Below, one piece after another: positions 1-7,678 of a stretch of DNA of 13,102 bases. Source of the stretch: Methanosphaera sp. rholeuAM74. Its GTDB lineage: Archaea; Methanobacteriota; Methanobacteria; Methanobacteriales; Methanobacteriaceae. The translations under genes and the position numbers were made by a program. The notes under the pieces are model-generated. The model worked only from the letters and a program-made list of their open reading frames with translations. It did no database searches and had not been told where the DNA came from. The stretch lies in assembly GCA_003266075.1 (NCBI GenBank), contig MUZZ01000014.1, forward strand, positions 1 to 13,102, read 5' to 3'. The first letter of the stretch is position 1, and every line of letters begins with the position of its first letter.

Positions 1-16
1 GTATTCATTTTAGGAT

Positions 17-90
17 AAAAAAAAAATCGGAATAATGGCTTGATAAACTCAATAACTACTTCAAATTCACAGCATATTAAGTATCAAGCC
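17..90 (-). terminator. Hairpin plus U10 terminator of the U32 gene
   Basis: Read on the minus strand, the 9-base arm GGCTTGATA (complement of 82-90) directly follows the U32 stop codon and pairs perfectly with TATCAAGCC (complement of 37-45). Inside it, CTTAATA (75-81) pairs with TATTGAG (48-54) through one G-U wobble, separated by a 2-nt bulge, giving about 16 paired bases and a 20-nt loop. Ten consecutive T (17-26) follow after a short spacer. The wobble makes the fold better on the minus-strand RNA than on the plus strand, which supports a terminator for the minus-strand gene. Confidence 0.8.
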
Positions 91-2640
91 CTATTTTCTT
101 TTTCTTTTTCTTTTTTGTTGACTCTTAAGGTCTTCAAGAACTCTGTAATTATTAAAATTTCCCTTGTTGAGCTTAGAATATGAAATGTTGGCAACATTCT
201 CAGAATACAGCCTAGAAGGATTCTCATCACGTAACCTCTGAACATACAATGAAATAATCTTAGACATATAACTCTCCTTGGTAAACCTACAGTCTAAACA
301 GATACTAGTAATACCCATATCCTTGATATAATCAATTTCATCAATCAAGCAGAGCATCTCATCATTAAAGAAGTGACTTTGATGGTTATAATCAAAGAAT
401 ATCTTAAATTTAGCCTTGTTTTCCTTATCCTCTAAGACAACATATTCATCACTTTCAATATCTAAGTCAAAACCACCATTCAAATTAGAAAAATCATCCT
501 TAGAAACCATTATCTCCTGATTTCCCTGCACAATCAACTCAAGATCAGTGTTTAAGTTATATGACTTAGCGACGAGTTTTTCAATTTCATCCTTAGATAG
601 TTCACTAGAAATCGTAGCACCCTTGAAATTATTCTTCTCAAGCATAGCAACACTATAATTGTTCCATATATTCATGTTATGTGAAGCATAAACGTTGGTA
701 TCCTTAAATGAACGTGTAAGTGATGGTGAATCACCCATTATAGACACATGAACATTATCCTCCATCAACTTAGAATGAATACTGATAATCTCATCCAAAT
801 CATTATCTGAAGTAAATGAAGGTAATACCCAGACAACCTCCTTATCAACGGCAATGCTACATGCATCCCTCAGCAAGCCTTCAACATTATCAAAGTAATC
901 TCTTCTATTATCATAACTAAATGATGGGTCAAAATATATCCTTGTAAGGGGATTTCTATTAGCTATAATCAGGGAATCCAAGTTATCAACATAAACATTC
1001 AAGTTAACATAATCACTATGGGATACTTTCTTGTAACGATTTTTATCCTTTTTAACATACTTCTTAATATGTTTTCTAATACGACCAGCATGCTCTGGGT
1101 TTGGTATGTAATGACTCAACAACTTTTTAGATGCAAGATTAAGCACATCCCTTCTGATATTATTAATCTTTCCTATTGAAATGAACATATCCTCTGGAAG
1201 ATTACTTACACTAACATCTTCTACAATAAATGGAGTTCCACCACCTTTAGACATATGCCTGATAATCGTATCCTCGTCAATAGGACTATTAATAGCCTTC
1301 TCTAACACTCCATTAGATTCAAATGCAAATGATATCTCCTCATCTTCAGCCATGAACTTAGCATGGATGGTGAGCTTATTCTTCTTATTAACCATGACGT
1401 CCAATGATATTGGAGTATGTGGCTTAATGTCCTCTTTAAGATATTGCTTCTGTTTATCGTGCAACTTCTTAGAATAGCTAATATAAACATCAGAACCTAC
1501 CCTAATATCACGTGTTGTCCTAATATGGATATGTTTCTCGTCTTGTTCTACAATTTCATCCAGATAAATTCCCCTAATATGATTATTATGCTTAAAACCG
1601 ATACCATCACCATTAACCAGTACTGGGTGGTTTGCATCAACAAATTCAATCACAACGTCTTCTCCATCAATAGAGACAATTTTACCAAGATACAACCCCT
1701 GATGGAAAGAGCTTTCTCTACCCATAACCTCACCAGGACTGTCATTAAGTATATAACCATTAGTATAATAACGATTAAAAGTCAAGTCAAGGTCTCTTTC
1801 GACACTAGCAACTATATCATCATAGTCAGCACTATCCATGTTGTCAATCAATCTCCTGTAACTGCTAACGACGGTAGCCACATAATCCTCGGACTTGAGC
1901 CTGCCCTCTATTTTCAGAGAAATAACTCCAGAATCAGATATAGCCTTGATATTCCTGTAAGTGGCCAGATCATGGGTTGAAATCAGGCAACCATTACTAA
2001 TACTATGATTATGGTATCTAAGCTTGTAGTGTGACCTGCATGGCTGAGCACACGCACCCCTATTAGCACTACGACCAGAAATGAATGATGACATATAGCA
2101 ATCACCAGAAATACAATAACACAATGAGCCATGACCGAAAACTTCCAAGTCAACGTCAAGTCCGTCATCCTCAATCTTGTCATGCATGATTTTAATCTCA
2201 TCGATTGGCATTTCCCTTGGAAGAATTACACGCTTAATGCCCTCATCCTTAGCCCAGCAGATACTATTATAATCACGCAGGGTCATCTGAGTAGATGAAT
2301 GAACCTCCATCTCCGGCAGAAAAGTATTGAGTAAATAGATTAAACCAATGTCCTGAACTATAACAGCATCAACACCAATCCTGTATAAGAACTGAACATA
2401 CTTCAAGACCTCTAATATCTCATCACAATTAAATAATGTGTTAACAGTAACATGAACCGATGCACCATTAAGATGAGCATACTCTACTGCCTTCTCAATC
2501 TCCTCTGAAGTAAAATTATGTGCAAATGCCCTTGCACCATACCTTTGACCGGCAAGGTAGACTGCATCAGCACCGGCATTAACAGCTACAACCAAAATGT
2601 CATATGAACCTGCCGGTGCAAGTAATTCCCTTAAAACCAT
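91..2640 (-). CDS. U32 family peptidase-like protein (two-barrel form)
   Basis: An 849-residue member of the U32 (collagenase-like) family. The N-terminal barrel starts with the typical ELLAPAGS (residues 5-12) and carries a full U32 signature at residues 166-184 (E-x-F-x2-G-S-L-C ... G-x-C-x-M-S). C174, C181, C197 and C201 are plausible ligands of the [4Fe-4S] cluster known in relatives such as UbiU/UbiV, and KIEGRLKS (243-250) is another family hallmark. A DUF3656/collagenase-like region follows at about 380-510. Residues 545-805 look like a second, degenerate barrel: ISSELSKDEI (677-686) and ELIVQGNQEIMVS (701-713) match U32 strand motifs without the cysteines. The tail KRKRKRK is very basic. 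Bacterial relatives (RlhA, TrhP) modify RNA by hydroxylation, so an RNA-modification role is more likely than proteolysis, but this is inference. A GGGAG ribosome binding site lies 9 nt before the ATG. It is a single-gene unit. Confidence 0.93.
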   Translation of the reverse strand: MVLRELLAPAGSYDILVVAVNAGADAVYLAGQRYGARAFAHNFTSEEIEKAVEYAHLNGASVHVTVNTLFNCDEILEVLKYVQFLYRIGVDAVIVQDIGLIYLLNTFLPEMEVHSSTQMTLRDYNSICWAKDEGIKRVILPREMPIDEIKIMHDKIEDDGLDVDLEVFGHGSLCYCISGDCYMSSFISGRSANRGACAQPCRSHYKLRYHNHSISNGCLISTHDLATYRNIKAISDSGVISLKIEGRLKSEDYVATVVSSYRRLIDNMDSADYDDIVASVERDLDLTFNRYYTNGYILNDSPGEVMGRESSFHQGLYLGKIVSIDGEDVVIEFVDANHPVLVNGDGIGFKHNNHIRGIYLDEIVEQDEKHIHIRTTRDIRVGSDVYISYSKKLHDKQKQYLKEDIKPHTPISLDVMVNKKNKLTIHAKFMAEDEEISFAFESNGVLEKAINSPIDEDTIIRHMSKGGGTPFIVEDVSVSNLPEDMFISIGKINNIRRDVLNLASKKLLSHYIPNPEHAGRIRKHIKKYVKKDKNRYKKVSHSDYVNLNVYVDNLDSLIIANRNPLTRIYFDPSFSYDNRRDYFDNVEGLLRDACSIAVDKEVVWVLPSFTSDNDLDEIISIHSKLMEDNVHVSIMGDSPSLTRSFKDTNVYASHNMNIWNNYSVAMLEKNNFKGATISSELSKDEIEKLVAKSYNLNTDLELIVQGNQEIMVSKDDFSNLNGGFDLDIESDEYVVLEDKENKAKFKIFFDYNHQSHFFNDEMLCLIDEIDYIKDMGITSICLDCRFTKESYMSKIISLYVQRLRDENPSRLYSENVANISYSKLNKGNFNNYRVLEDLKSQQKRKRKRK

Positions 2641-2745
2641 AAATATATTCTCCCAAGTTGCTATTTATAATATATATCTGTGGTGATTTAAAAAATTTTT
2701 TATACTTGGATGGGCATAGATATAATATAATTCACTGCATAGTTG
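2641..2745. promoter_or_regulatory. Divergent promoter region, U32 gene / MscS gene
   Basis: This very AT-rich 105-bp spacer must hold both promoters. For the minus-strand gene a TTTAAA-type box (about 2686-2692) would place transcription start just before GGGAG (complement of 2650-2654); a second AT stretch at 2662-2679 is an alternative. For the plus-strand gene, TTTATAC (2698-2704) or TATAATATAA (2721-2730) are the TATA candidates. The exact boxes are inferred from spacing only. Confidence 0.5.
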
Positions 2746-3510
2746 ATGGTAGAGATGTTTTTAGACCAAATTTCATTCATATATGATTCTTCGAGTAAGA
2801 TAATAGAAGTAATAGTTATTTTAGTAGTTGCAATGTTAATTCTTAAAATACTTGGTCAGATGATGGATAAATATTCCACATCATCACTAGAATCATCTAG
2901 GATAGATACTCTTCACAAGATATTACGGTATATCGTATTCATTTTCGTCTTAATAGCACTACTGGATGTTTTCGGAGTTAATGTTCAATCACTGTTTGTG
3001 AGTTTAGGACTTTTAACGGTTGCCCTAAGTTTAGCAGCAAAAGACACTTTATCAAACATAATCTCTGGTCTAGTCTTAATTATAGAAAAAAGGTTTGAAG
3101 TGGGTGATATGATTGAAATTGATGGACAGAAAGGTATCGTGGAAAAAATGGGTTTAAAAAACGTTGAATTATATTATAAAAAGGAGTACATATCTGTTCC
3201 GAACGTGGTATTTACGACTAAGTCATTCATAAACTACACTAAATATGATGTTTATGCTGTTAAATTTTTTGTTTACATCAGAAATGATCATGATTTTAAT
3301 GAGAAGTTAGAGCAAGTATCTAAGGTACTTGATAAAAGTGATGAGATACTTAAACAGCCAAAATACCTGATATTCCCAAGAGATATTACTACTCATGGTG
3401 TTAAGGTAATGATTAAAGTTTATATCAAGAATCCATTAGATGATAGTACTATTAGGGGTAATTTAATAAGACAAATAAAAAAAGAAGTGTTATTTGAAGA
3501 TGTGATGTAA
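2746..3510 (+). CDS. MscS-family small-conductance mechanosensitive channel
   Basis: A 254-residue membrane protein that opens under membrane tension to release solutes during hypo-osmotic shock (family knowledge). Hydrophobic helices lie at about residues 16-37, 57-76 and 81-113. The third has the Gly/Ala-rich MscS pore-helix pattern (SLGLLTVALSLAAKDTLSNI) followed by SGLVLIIEKRFEVGDMIEI, the classic junction to the beta domain. VPN at 151-153 matches the conserved (I/V)PN of that domain, and a short alpha/beta C-terminal domain follows. It is slightly shorter than E. coli MscS (286), mainly at the C-terminus. The start is uncertain: TTG at 2743, ATG at 2746 and ATG at 2755 are in frame, and none has a well-placed ribosome binding site. 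ATG 2746 is chosen, but 2755 with a leaderless message is possible. It stands alone, divergent from the U32 gene and convergent with the next gene. Confidence 0.93.
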   Translation: MVEMFLDQISFIYDSSSKIIEVIVILVVAMLILKILGQMMDKYSTSSLESSRIDTLHKILRYIVFIFVLIALLDVFGVNVQSLFVSLGLLTVALSLAAKDTLSNIISGLVLIIEKRFEVGDMIEIDGQKGIVEKMGLKNVELYYKKEYISVPNVVFTTKSFINYTKYDVYAVKFFVYIRNDHDFNEKLEQVSKVLDKSDEILKQPKYLIFPRDITTHGVKVMIKVYIKNPLDDSTIRGNLIRQIKKEVLFEDVM

Positions 3511-3512
3511 TA

Positions 3513-3537
3513 ATATTAAAGTATCAAACTTTAATAT
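3513..3537. terminator. Inverted repeat between convergent genes
   Basis: A perfect 9-bp stem, ATATTAAAG (3513-3521) with CTTTAATAT (3529-3537), and a 7-nt loop sit 3 nt after the MscS stop and 9 nt before the end of the opposing gene. The position suits a bidirectional terminator. Neither strand has a long U-run after it and the stem is nearly all A-T, so this is only a moderate candidate. Confidence 0.4.
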
Positions 3538-3546
3538 CAATTTAAT

Positions 3547-3846
3547 CTATTCATTATTAACTATTAATTCACCGTGGAAGATGTCTACCTTTAACTCTTC
3601 TTTAAGATATTCTTTCACGTTACTGGCAAATGCAATGAATTCATCTGTTTTCATGTGATTCTCAAGTGCTTCCTTTGACTCCCACTTTTCAATAAATGTT
3701 AAAGATTTATCTAAAACATCCTCATACAGGTTATAAGTAATATTTCCCTCATGTTCTCTTGATTTGAGAATCAAATCCTCTGCTAATTCCTTTATTTCAT
3801 CAATTTTATCTTCTTTAGCAAGTAGTGCTGCTGTAACGATTATCAT
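3547..3846 (-). CDS. Antibiotic biosynthesis monooxygenase (ABM) domain protein, YgiN-like
   Basis: A 99-residue single-domain protein of the dimeric alpha+beta-barrel ABM fold. The pattern fits throughout: first strand MIIVTAALLAKEDKIDE, helix to about residue 31, HEGNITYNLYEDVLD (32-46) where the family has E-x-G-x-x-x-Y, FIEKWESKEALENHMKT (51-67) as the signature strand-helix with conserved W, and a last strand around 87-95. Members include quinol monooxygenases such as YgiN and many proteins of unknown substrate, so the reaction here cannot be assigned. A substrate oxidised without cofactor, or an oxidative-stress role, is inference. GGGTTGAT lies just upstream of the ATG as a possible ribosome binding site, with an AT-rich TATA candidate (TTATAAAAT, 3864-3872) close behind. 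It is separated from the upstream adhesin gene by a terminator, so it is probably transcribed alone. Confidence 0.85.
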   Translation of the reverse strand: MIIVTAALLAKEDKIDEIKELAEDLILKSREHEGNITYNLYEDVLDKSLTFIEKWESKEALENHMKTDEFIAFASNVKEYLKEELKVDIFHGELIVNNE

Positions 3847-3907
3847 TTCATATCAACCCATTGATTTTATAATATTATTTTAGTTTCTTTAACTACATTA
3901 ATTTATC

Positions 3908-3939
3908 TAAAAAAAGAGTATATGAAGGAAGTCATATAC
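3908..3939 (-). terminator. Terminator of the adhesin-like gene
   Basis: On the minus strand, GTATATGA (complement of 3932-3939) and TCATATAC (complement of 3918-3925) form a perfect 8-bp stem with the 6-nt loop CTTCCT. It is followed at once by TCTTTTTTTAG, a near-continuous U-tract (about 3910-3917). The hairpin lies 73 bases past the adhesin stop and before the next minus-strand start, so it separates the two genes. Confidence 0.75.
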
Positions 3940-4011
3940 TTCTTTGTGTTGTAATATTTTTATTTAAATCCTGATAAGGGATTAATCTATCCTCCTTAAT
4001 ATATCATATAT

Positions 4012-7000
4012 TTAATCTTGTCCGACTTTTCCAAAATCAATGGTACGTCTAGCATTGTTTAGTATGTAATTACCTGAATAGGCAGCACCAATAGTGTTTA
4101 CCTTTCTGAAGTTCACTACAAATGTGTAACTTATAGTTCCGTTTGTTAGCTTCATTACAGGTGTCTGGGTTTTATCATTGATTTTCAATACCACACCACC
4201 ACTAGTAGCTGGTATGCTTCCATCAACACTTTTAATCACTGCTGTTATCGTGAAATTACCTTTCCTGATGTATGTGGTATTTGTTAATTCTATAACAGAA
4301 TCTACCTTTTCCAAGCTCAACGTTGTATTGTTCCTGTTTGAGTAGTATAATGAATTGTCTGCGTAGACTAGCGATAAGTTGTAGTCGATGCTCCTATAGT
4401 TTTGTGGTAGTTGATATGTTATTTGTGCTGTTCCATTTCTCACGTGTACGGTAATGTTAATGGTTTTACCGTTAATCTTGAATTTAACTATTCCAGTATT
4501 GACTTTATTGCCCATCTCGTCATAGACATATGCAGTAATGTTGACCTTACTTCCAGGTATAGTTTTAATAGGGTTAAACACTGTATAGACATGGTATTTC
4601 ACTAAGTATAATGTTGAGTTGTTTGAAACGCTGTCGTAGTTTTTATCAACAATTTTAATCAGTGTTGTGTAATTAGTTTTTCTGAATTTTTCGCCAATCA
4701 TATAATTCAATAGTGTAATAGTTGTATCAGTAATTTCTATTTGGCAATCCCTTATAGTTAGACCATTAACCTTAAAGATCACGGCTTTGATTTCATCAAC
4801 ACTTATTCCTGAATAGTGGGCTGTTATGTTCACCATTTGACCAGCATGTCCTGTTACGTTCATCAGTTCTACGATTTTAGGTATTATGGTAGTGTTTAGT
4901 TCATAGTGGTATTCTATGCTTGTATTGGTGCTTGACTCGTATACTGTAATTGTGTATGTGGTATATGTGTTATTTTTGGGTGGTGTTAATTCAATTTCTC
5001 CTACTTCCTGGACATCCAGTGAATCTATGGTGTAAGATTCTTCTGTCTGCTCACCAAGTGTGTTGTTACTCCTAACTGTCACGTTTATCTGTGATGAGTT
5101 CTGTGAACCAGTATTGGTGATAATCATGGTAGTGTTGTCGAATGTTACATCAAGTTCTGCTCTGGTATTGTTAATTGTGAAGTTATAGTGGTATGTCTTA
5201 TCCTTTGACTGTTCCTGAATGGTTACATTGTAATATAGTATCATATCCTTTTCTGGTAATGGTAGGGCTATGCTTTTTGTCATTCCACTATCAATCAAGT
5301 CAGTTATGATTATACAGTCTTCTTCATCTGTTACCAGATTTTTTGTAGTAATGTTTATAGTTACTTCCTGTGTAACCATTGTACCATTATTTTTTATGTA
5401 GATAGTATTGTTGCTAGGAGTTAATGCTATGTTTGGACTGTAGTCAATGTTTATGTCTAAGTCGGAGTATAGTACTGTTACTTCTTGTGTGATTTCTTGT
5501 GTTTCGTTGGTGATTGGATTTTTCACTCTTATTGTGACGTTGAATTTATCGGTATTGTTGGTTGTCGTGTTTATTGTGAGTGTTTTGTTTGTGTTTGCCT
5601 CTATGACATCTATATTCCATGTATTGGTATGAATATCATAGTCGTTACTACTGCTGTTGGTGTATGTTAGCTCTTCTGGAATGATGTTTTCTATTGTAAG
5701 GTTGTAGCCAGTACCGTTACCCTTATTTTCCACGATTATGTTGATTGGGAAGTTTTCATTGCGTAGTGTTGTGTTTGTTATGTTGATTTTCACTTCGTAT
5801 TCTGGGTATGTGATTGCAACGATTTCATTGACGCTTTTTACTTCAAAGTTTGGGGTATCGTTGTATATGAATTGGTAGTTATGGGTTGTTGTATTAGTTA
5901 TTTTGTCTGTGAAATTGAATTGACCCTCAGTTACTCTTATCTGTGCCACCATTTCTGAGTTTTTTATCACATAAACATATCCTGTGTTTATTGTGTGATT
6001 GTAGATTGGACTTATTGTGACTTCACCGTTATAGGTTATTTCTTCTTGGTAGTTTGCTTGTTCTATGTGATTTATGTTTAATGTGATGTTGTGTAGGTTG
6101 TTTGCTATGTATGTATTGTTTACTACTGCTATAAAGTCATCAAGGCTTCCGTTGAACAATCCGTTTGCCGTGTTGTTATTGAATTCTGTGTTGTATATGT
6201 ATATTCTCGAATCATGGCTGTCAATTAATGCGTTATCGTTTATGTTGTTGTTATTTGTTATGTTGGAGTTGCTGATGTTTGTTGTGGCAGTATTTTTTAT
6301 TAGGTTGTTTTGTACTGTGTTGTTGTTTATTATGGTGTTTGTGATATTTAGGATGTTGTTGTTTAGGATGCTGTGGTTGTTAACATTGTTTTTTATTGTC
6401 GTGTTTTCTATCAATAGTTTTCCGTTGTTGTATATAGTTTCTACATTGTTTTGGCAGTTTGTTATTTCTGTGTTGTTTATTGTAAGTTCTGAGTTTATTT
6501 CTACGTGGATTATTGTTGAGTTTCCTGTGTCGGAGTTTGTTATTATGGTGTTGTTGATGATGCTTGGTTGGGTTATTCCACTTGCTATGTATATTGCTGA
6601 TCCACTATCTTTTGCGGTGTTGTTGCTGAATGTGGTGTTTGTTAGGCTTATATTTTTTGTTGTGTATATTGCTCCACCGTTTGATTCACAGTAATTGTCT
6701 GTGAATGTTGTGTTTTCTATTGTTAGATTTGCTAAGTTATAGATTACTCCTGAACCTACCTGTGCTGTTTTTTGGCTGTTGTTGTGTAGTAGTGTATTGT
6801 TTATGGTTAATGTTCCTAGGTTTACTATTGCTCCTCCCATGTTTGCTGCTGATGGCATTGATACGGTGTTTTCTATTATGCTGTTGTTTATGTTGAGTAT
6901 TCCTCTGTTGTATATTGTTGCTGTTGTTGTGGAGTATGTGTTGTTTATGTGGATGTTGTTTAGGTTTAGTATATTTGTTCTTTCTATGCTTATGAAGTTG

Positions 7001-7350
7001 TTTATGTTGTTTCCATCGAGTATGTTGTTTTCTCCGTTAATTGTTAGGTTGGTTTTTACTTGGTTACATCTCCACGTTATTTGCTTGGTTATATTGTAGT
7101 CTCCTGATTTCAGATTTATGGTGTACTTGTCTTGGTTTGATGTTTTAGCATTTTCTATTGCATCGTATAGTTGGTCGTATGAGTTGATGTCTTCGGTTGT
7201 TTCGCTTAGTGTTTTGATTTGTTTTCCATTGTTTGGTTCTAGTTTTGTTGTCGTATCATTTGTTTCATGTGCTGTTATAGTATTGCACATTAGTATTAAT
7301 ATAATGAAAATTATCATACTAATACTTAAAAGTTTATTTTTAGTTATCAT
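4012..7350 (-). CDS. Adhesin-like surface protein (beta-helix plus Ig/CARDB-like domains)
   Basis: A secreted 1112-residue protein of the methanogen 'adhesin-like' type, presumed to mediate contact with other cells or surfaces. A signal peptide is evident: basic MITKNK, hydrophobic core at about 7-25, cleavage near TITA-H. Residues 75-430 are Asn/Thr/Ile-rich imperfect repeats (INNT, NNTA, GGAIYT, GSAIYIASG) typical of a right-handed parallel beta-helix. Residues 431-515 form a small beta region, 516-630 a DUF11/CARDB-like domain (IIVENKGNGTGYNLTIENIIPEELTY is diagnostic, written in part), and 631-825 two further CARDB-like domains. Three Ig-like domains follow (about 826-920, 921-1015, 1016-1108), with patterns such as PGSKVNITAYVYDEMGNKV. 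N-x-S/T sequons are abundant, so heavy glycosylation is possible. No C-terminal membrane helix, LPxTG-like motif or pseudomurein-binding repeat is visible, so the mode of attachment is unknown. AGGAGG (complement of 7366-7371) lies an unusually long 15 nt before the ATG; an in-frame TAA between them excludes an upstream start. Confidence 0.92.
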   Translation of the reverse strand: MITKNKLLSISMIIFIILILMCNTITAHETNDTTTKLEPNNGKQIKTLSETTEDINSYDQLYDAIENAKTSNQDKYTINLKSGDYNITKQITWRCNQVKTNLTINGENNILDGNNINNFISIERTNILNLNNIHINNTYSTTTATIYNRGILNINNSIIENTVSMPSAANMGGAIVNLGTLTINNTLLHNNSQKTAQVGSGVIYNLANLTIENTTFTDNYCESNGGAIYTTKNISLTNTTFSNNTAKDSGSAIYIASGITQPSIINNTIITNSDTGNSTIIHVEINSELTINNTEITNCQNNVETIYNNGKLLIENTTIKNNVNNHSILNNNILNITNTIINNNTVQNNLIKNTATTNISNSNITNNNNINDNALIDSHDSRIYIYNTEFNNNTANGLFNGSLDDFIAVVNNTYIANNLHNITLNINHIEQANYQEEITYNGEVTISPIYNHTINTGYVYVIKNSEMVAQIRVTEGQFNFTDKITNTTTHNYQFIYNDTPNFEVKSVNEIVAITYPEYEVKINITNTTLRNENFPINIIVENKGNGTGYNLTIENIIPEELTYTNSSSNDYDIHTNTWNIDVIEANTNKTLTINTTTNNTDKFNVTIRVKNPITNETQEITQEVTVLYSDLDINIDYSPNIALTPSNNTIYIKNNGTMVTQEVTINITTKNLVTDEEDCIIITDLIDSGMTKSIALPLPEKDMILYYNVTIQEQSKDKTYHYNFTINNTRAELDVTFDNTTMIITNTGSQNSSQINVTVRSNNTLGEQTEESYTIDSLDVQEVGEIELTPPKNNTYTTYTITVYESSTNTSIEYHYELNTTIIPKIVELMNVTGHAGQMVNITAHYSGISVDEIKAVIFKVNGLTIRDCQIEITDTTITLLNYMIGEKFRKTNYTTLIKIVDKNYDSVSNNSTLYLVKYHVYTVFNPIKTIPGSKVNITAYVYDEMGNKVNTGIVKFKINGKTINITVHVRNGTAQITYQLPQNYRSIDYNLSLVYADNSLYYSNRNNTTLSLEKVDSVIELTNTTYIRKGNFTITAVIKSVDGSIPATSGGVVLKINDKTQTPVMKLTNGTISYTFVVNFRKVNTIGAAYSGNYILNNARRTIDFGKVGQD

Positions 7351-7678
7351 ATTTACTTATATATTCCTCCTTTTATTTATTAAAAATTGATTTTTTATGA
7401 CCTTTTTTCTAAGGTCATATAGTATTATTTATTTATTATTATTTATATACTTTGACATTTTATTGTATATTGTTCATATATGATAGTTTATTTTATTTTT
7501 TTATTTAATATACAACAACAAAATATATAAGTTATTTGATACTAAAATATTATATGGGAAAGATTACATTTGGAAAATAGCAACGTAAATAAAATCAGTT
7601 TTTAAAAAAAATAAGAAAATCCATATGAGGTACGTATATGATATATATAAGTCTACTTTTAAATCAGATTAAAAGGTG
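7351..7678. promoter_or_regulatory. Divergent regulatory region, adhesin / acetyltransferase
   Basis: A 328-bp extremely AT-rich spacer. For the adhesin (minus), GTATATAAAT (complement of 7441-7450) is a good TATA box, placing transcription start near 7420 and giving a leader of about 70 nt. For the acetyltransferase (plus), TATATATAAG (7642-7651) predicts a start near 7672, only a few bases before the ATG. A 10-bp palindrome TCATATATGA (7474-7483) lies behind the adhesin TATA box, and CATAT/ATATG half-sites (7622-7626, 7636-7640) flank TACGTA just ahead of the acetyltransferase TATA box. Regulator binding there is speculative. Confidence 0.6.
7396..7419. repeat. 9-bp inverted repeat at the inferred adhesin transcription start
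   Basis: TATGACCTT (7396-7404) and AAGGTCATA (7411-7419) are perfect inverted repeats around a 6-nt spacer. They are relatively GC-rich in an otherwise A/T spacer. The distance from the TATA box at 7441-7450 puts the first transcribed base at about the outer edge of the repeat, so it would be either a 5'-terminal RNA hairpin in the adhesin leader or an operator overlapping the start. On neither strand does a long U-run follow, and no plus-strand gene ends here, which argues against a terminator. Confidence 0.6.

Noticed and set aside
1417..1980. 187-residue open frame antisense to the U32 gene
   Set aside because: It lies wholly within a well-supported U32 family protein, with no recognisable domain of its own.
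6074..6694. 206-residue hydrophobic open frame on the plus strand, and several similar ones across 5447-7390
   Set aside because: They are antisense to the Asn/Ile/Thr-rich adhesin; the Leu/Val/Phe/Met-rich translations are what reversed AAC/ATA/ACA codons give. No ribosome binding sites, and the adhesin frame is clearly the real one.
6100..7050. Repetitive T/G-rich stretch that looks like a microsatellite or repeat array
   Set aside because: The repeats are imperfect and follow the beta-helix codons (Asn-Asn-Thr/Ile) of the adhesin. There is no regular spacer, so it is neither a CRISPR array nor a simple tandem repeat.
7391..7425. Inverted repeat 7396-7419 as a transcription terminator
   Set aside because: No gene ends toward it on either strand and no uninterrupted U-run follows it; it fits a leader hairpin or operator better.
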